Shown one piece after another: positions 59,762-64,000 of a stretch of 64,000 bases of DNA. The stretch is from the NCBI GenBank assembly GCA_947179485.1, contig OX359249.1:2914001-2978000 (forward strand), in the 5' to 3' direction. Below the pieces are notes generated by a model. The model did not search any database. It saw only the letters and a list, made by a program, of their open reading frames with translations, and was not told the origin of the DNA. The stretch is from Allacma fusca. Its lineage: Eukaryota > Arthropoda > Collembola > Symphypleona > Sminthuridae. Each line of letters opens with the position of its first letter. Position 1 is the first letter of the stretch. The position numbers were made by a program, and so were the translations under genes.

Positions 59762-61911
59762 TCTATCAAAACCTTTGGTGAAGTCGCACTTAAGTCTCTT
59801 GAGAAAAATTGTTTATTTGCACGTACTTTGATGATTTTTATGCAATTTCAGGGAATAAACTTATCGGCGAAACTGTACCATCCTATCAAATAGGGTTGTC
59901 AAGGTGTAAGATACTTTAGAAATCTGGTTCACCATGCACAATTCAGAATTTGACGGCTTCCTCTAGACGGACGGTTTGAAAGGCACTAGTGCAGGTGTAA
60001 ACACTTTGGCGAACAAAGTTCATAGGAGACGTCTCACTACCGGAGGGAGATAAAAAAAATTGCACAATAGAGGATCGTTCCGCTCAAGTTTATCCACTAC
60101 GGTACTAAAGTTCGACTAATTGTTGAGCACGTTCATTATATAGGTGTTGTGAAACCGCTACGAAGCACATGTATCTGCGCTGGTCACCCACAAATATTTC
60201 CATAACATTTATGAATTATACATCACCCCTTTTGCTTACAATTAGCATGTTTGTATCTTTCTTCGTTCAAATAGATTTCTCAGTCCATAGGTCTGCGTGG
60301 AGTCATTGTAGATTTATAATTTGCAATATCTTCCTGCCTATTTCCGTGTTATAATAAGTGGTTTTTCTTTCTGGCCCAGTCTTGATTGTTTGATATTAGG
60401 GATGGAATTTCTCATTTATTCTCTCACCAAGTCGTAAGAATTGTCCGATCAGGATCAGTCAATAGAGAACTGCTACTACCACTGCTACTGATACTGCTAC
60501 CGCAACTATGGCACAATCTCTACATGAGGTATGTTGCACATTAGTTCCAAAAACCCAAGTGTGACTTGGTAAAAGCTACCACGTTTTTTTAGATTTCCAC
60601 GGTCATTATTTATTGAAACATGGTAAAAATTCATGCATGCCTGTAATTTGACAATAACTTGTAATTCTGTCGACAAAAATTTGTGAATTATTGTAAGAAG
60701 CTGTGATGCATTAATTGGAAATGGCGGTGGTTGTCAATAAAGAGGCACATTTTGAGAACATTTTTTCTCAATGAACGTATTGTAGGGTGTCAAAGAGCGT
60801 TGTTTGTACATAGTTAAAACGGTGAGTTTCACTTAGGTTAAAAAACACTTACTGTGTTACACCTAACAGTCTCTGGGCTTTCCTTTTTGAACCTCACAGA
60901 TTTTCAGGCTACAGGTAACCTAGAAATAGTATGGCAATAATTCCTGGGAAGCAAACTTGGTCGGGCATAAGCAATGTTAATGAGTTACGGATCCATCGTT
61001 CTTATTTTGGGTCACGGACAAGTGACTTTACGGGGCTGTGTTACTAATGTTTTATTACCACCGATACGTCGTGTTAAAAGTTGAAAGCTTTTATTTTCAA
61101 TGATCGGACAAAACTTCCATTTGAGTGTGATTAAAATTGCAACCACGTCTTCCTCACGCACTGACAATGAGCTCTTAGACAGCTTTCATTTTGATCCAAA
61201 GTTCAAGTTTTGTGCTTTCAAATTCACATCCCTATCTATATATGATGCCTTGTGGTTGATGTAGAGGAATGCAAGCATACGTACATCCGTACTTGAGTAG
61301 CTACTTTATAAGTAGACAGCCGTAGTGACAGTCACAGTAGTGATATTTTTTCCTATTTATTGACTTACATAGCTTTGCAGGGGACAAATACAAAGTTTAG
61401 CACTAGTTTCACGAGCTCACTGTCTGCTTTCCTTTGTTTACACTTGTTTTGCACTTTCGAGGCACCTGTTTGATCATACACTTAATTACTACAATGTCGA
61501 GAATACAATGTCAAATGTTACGTTTGTTTGGGAACGGAATCTCAGGAGCAATTTTTAAAATTTGAAACCCTTCACTAGGGTCCGTAGAAAGTGGGAAGGT
61601 AGTTCAAGCAAAGATTGGTTCTGAAGTAGATACACAAAAGTTTTGGTGTGTAATGTCTTTAATTAGTACACACAAAAAACGAAATTCAGCTTGGCGATTG
61701 GACTATGAGCGTGTGAGTGGAAGGATGGAAAAGTTTTTCTATCATATTAATTTAGTTCATTGTCTCATGAATGCACTCTGTTTAAAAGGAAATACACACT
61801 AACCACCGGAAAAAAGGTTGATGAGCGGTACTACTTCTAGAAACAAAACAGTTTCGTATCTAACCATTGTGTGTGGAAAAAGTGTCTTAATGTATCTGAT
61901 TTCACATGTCA
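59762..61911. other. Intergenic sequence upstream of the receptor-like gene
   Basis: No exon I can defend. A short ATG-led stretch at 60508-60528 before a GTATGT donor is noted under rejected items. A 'TTATAAGTAGAC' TATA-like word at 61307 has no associated coding start. On the minus strand a GATAAG site lies about 100 bases upstream of the receptor-like gene's ATG. Confidence 0.4.
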
Positions 61912-61913
61912 TA

Positions 61914-62773
61914 TCGTCGGTGAAGAGGCAAAATGATCTACGTGCATGATCGATTAGAATCAAAATGATCTACTTGCAGTTTCACTAAAGGCAAAATGAT
62001 CTACTTGCATTGAATTTTAAAAGCAAAATGATCTACATGCAGCTTTTCCTAAAAGCAAAATGATCTAGATACAAATTATAATAAAAACAATATAAGTAAA
62101 CACATTCTAATGCCGGCGTACAAAAATGCGAGGTATTCCAAGAGGTATTCAAAATCTTTTATACATGCATTTAATTCCCCAATGCCTCCATTTCTTTCTT
62201 TCAGTAACATTGAAAAAAAAAAGTTGTCAATTATGATTTAGCATTTGAAAATGATTCCGAATGTTATGATAATGGTGATGATCGTAAAATACGATTTGAA
62301 AAAACTCCAGGTTGAGAATTATTAAAGGGAAAACCAATTCAATGTGCACACTAACACATGAGCTTACTGTGATTTTGATTCGTCTTTTAATTCGTCGATT
62401 TTAAAATAAATGAATGTTGCAGTTTTAGTAACTAAAAATGTATTAGATGCAATAAGTGAAATTAACTTTAGTTGCCGGAATGATCCTTAGTAATAGCAAA
62501 CCCTTCAGACAATATTAACCCACAACCCTAGGTCAATTACAGTCATGGTTAGCCCTTATAAGCCACGTGTCCTCCTTACAGATGCTATTTTTCTCACAAA
62601 AAAAAATTGACCAGCACTTAGATCATTTTGCTTTTAAGGAAAATTGTATGTAGATCAGTTTGCTTTTAAAGAGGCTTGCACCCAGTTCATTTTGCCTTTA
62701 GGGAAAAAGTTATGTAGATCATTTTGATTCTAATCGATTATGCACCTAGATCATTTTGCCTCTTCACCGACGA
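61914..62773. mobile_element. TA-flanked element with long repetitive inverted ends
   Basis: 860 bp flanked by TA (61912-61913, 62774-62775). Ends are 'TCGTCGGTGAAGAGGC' and its inverse. The inverted ends extend about 160-170 bp. Each holds four or five spaced copies of 'GCAAAATGATCTACTTGCA'-like units, about 30-36 bases apart. TA flanks suggest a Tc1/mariner-class transposase, though the terminal sequence is not the usual CAGT. The interior has no coding frame. A worn fragment of the family lies at 190-322. Confidence 0.75.
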
Positions 62774-62775
62774 TA

Positions 62776-64000
62776 TAAGCTTTAAGTGTCAGGGATTCCA
62801 TATATGAAGTCTGTCTCGGTGGAGTCGCTAATCCAGTTTAATGGAAAAACTAAATCGGTACTTTCAATTACTCGTTAAATACTTGCGTACACAGTAGGAA
62901 TTTCGACGGGAAGATTTCTGGCGCTGCTTTGATGGACAACTTGTGTGATGCCTATTGGGGCATAAAGGATCAGCTCAAATGTGTATCTAATCTACCATCA
63001 AGTAATATGCATATACAGATATGGAGCTTGAGACTTAAACCTAGTCCCTCACAGCTCAAAAATCTGTTGCGGAAGTTAATTCCGGAATTATAAGTTCATT
63101 CTACTAATTTTATTTAATGCCAGTAGAGTAAGTATAGGTATAAACATTGTTACATATATCGCGTATTCTTTCTACAAGGAGCAAGATTTGAGTCTTACAG
63201 TGACATGCACTTTTGAGAAAAATTGACTTTGTGGGAAATAGGAATATACCCAAAACTTTTTACCCCTAATGCTGATATACGTATGTACACAGTTTTTTGA
63301 ACTGATTTCCAACGATAGATAATATAAGGGGGACTCTTATAGCTATAGAGCACATTGAATAAGTAGAGTATGCTATTTTAGCATGATATTGTCGGTATGA
63401 GTTGGAGTTAATTTGTAATCTGCATTGTAAACCCAGTCTTACAGGTATGTAATGCACATACATGACATATCTATGTGTTGGTAAATGTTTGTCAAGTTCA
63501 CTTTGAATACAAGCTATTTATAGTTTTATGCTTCTGTCAAAAAAGAAACTTGCTGTTTGGATTATATTCCAAGACAAATAAACTTGATGCTTAAATTCAT
63601 TTTCAGTGACTCATAAACCCCCATTCCAGTTAGCCTAAATTAGAAGTCTTGCAAAAATAAGGAATATAATATTGTAACTATACAATAGGCATTGTTGGGG
63701 AGAGAGATAGAGAGGAGAAATTAGCACATCTGCACCTGGGACTAGTGACAATGGAACTCTGCATAACACTCTGATTATTTTTGTTTACTCATTTTACTTT
63801 TAACTTTTACCAGATTTTATGGGCACCCAAAATATTTCAACCTTACAGTTTATGTGATTGGAAGTCGTTGCTAATTTGGGATTGTAAGCCCCAGTTGGAA
63901 TATAAATGAATAGTGAATGTACTTACATAAATGGCAATAAAAATACATACATTTAGCTTCCAATAATTGCAAGCTAAGCATATGAGCAGTAAAACTATAT
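62776..64000. other. Gene-free end of the window
   Basis: AT-rich, no exon. It contains one diverged CAGT-type MITE (63198-63357). The remainder shows no repeat structure I can name. Confidence 0.45.
63198..63357. repeat. CAGT-type MITE copy
   Basis: TA (63196-63197) then 'CAGTGACATGCACTTTTGAG'. Right end 'GGGGGACTCTTATAGCTATA' then 'GAGCACATTG'. Inner 'GGGAAATAGGAATATACCC' echoes the core of other copies. Confidence 0.45.

Noticed and set aside
60508-60528. Possible 7-codon first coding exon (ATG to GAG|GTATGT) with a CAGTC initiator-like word upstream
   Set aside because: A good donor alone is weak evidence; no TATA at the right distance and no downstream exon in the window.
1-64000. tRNA, rRNA, CRISPR array, prokaryotic operon signals
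   Set aside because: I looked for B-box-like GGTTCGAATCC words, ribosomal motifs and regularly spaced direct repeats with unique spacers. None was convincing; the regular repeats present are minisatellites or transposon arms.

Overview
The window is animal nuclear DNA: AT-rich, intron-bearing and mostly non-coding, with a very high load of small DNA transposons. Protein-coding genes have GT-AG introns. One gene start has a TATA box about 29 bases upstream of a TCAGT initiator, the usual arthropod layout. I read it as an arthropod, possibly a crustacean such as a parasitic copepod, but the species is inference only.

Layout. Bases 1-32.4 kb hold no gene I can support. They are filled with old, diverged copies of a short (about 160-200 bp) element that begins CAGTG, is flanked by TA, and has about 30-bp inverted ends containing CTCTCGCTATAAGAG. 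At 29.2-30.3 kb there is a younger hAT-type element with an 8-bp target duplication. At 32.4-34.3 kb lies a two-exon gene for a wax-ester synthase/DGAT-like acyltransferase (500 aa). At 36.0-36.65 kb lies a three-exon BET1-family SNARE gene (118 aa). From 37.4 to 54.7 kb there is a dense cluster of DNA transposons: a 53-bp minisatellite, nine hAT-type insertions (eight with recognisable 8-bp target duplications, several perfect) and a 1.29-kb Tc1/mariner relic. Fragments of possible genes sit among them: an SLC41-like exon near 40.2 kb, and a secreted-protein first exon with promoter near 47.1-47.6 kb.

At 53.1-55.2 kb is a direct, intron-containing duplicate of the BET1 locus. It carries a nonsense codon and an 824-bp hAT insertion in its last exon. 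Immediately beyond, on the minus strand (59.76-55.32 kb), is a four-exon gene encoding an 840-aa secreted or membrane-attached protein. It has a periplasmic-binding-protein type I (ANF-receptor-like) ectodomain joined to a glycine/cysteine-rich C-terminal module that I do not recognise. The last 4 kb is non-coding and contains an 860-bp TA-flanked element with long, internally repetitive inverted ends.

The genes are unrelated in function and show no operon-like organisation. The main stories are the contrast between an old transposon landscape (1-35 kb) and a young hAT cluster (38-55 kb), the duplicated and apparently decaying BET1 genes, and the unusual receptor-like gene. All homology calls come from reading motifs by eye; no database search was run.
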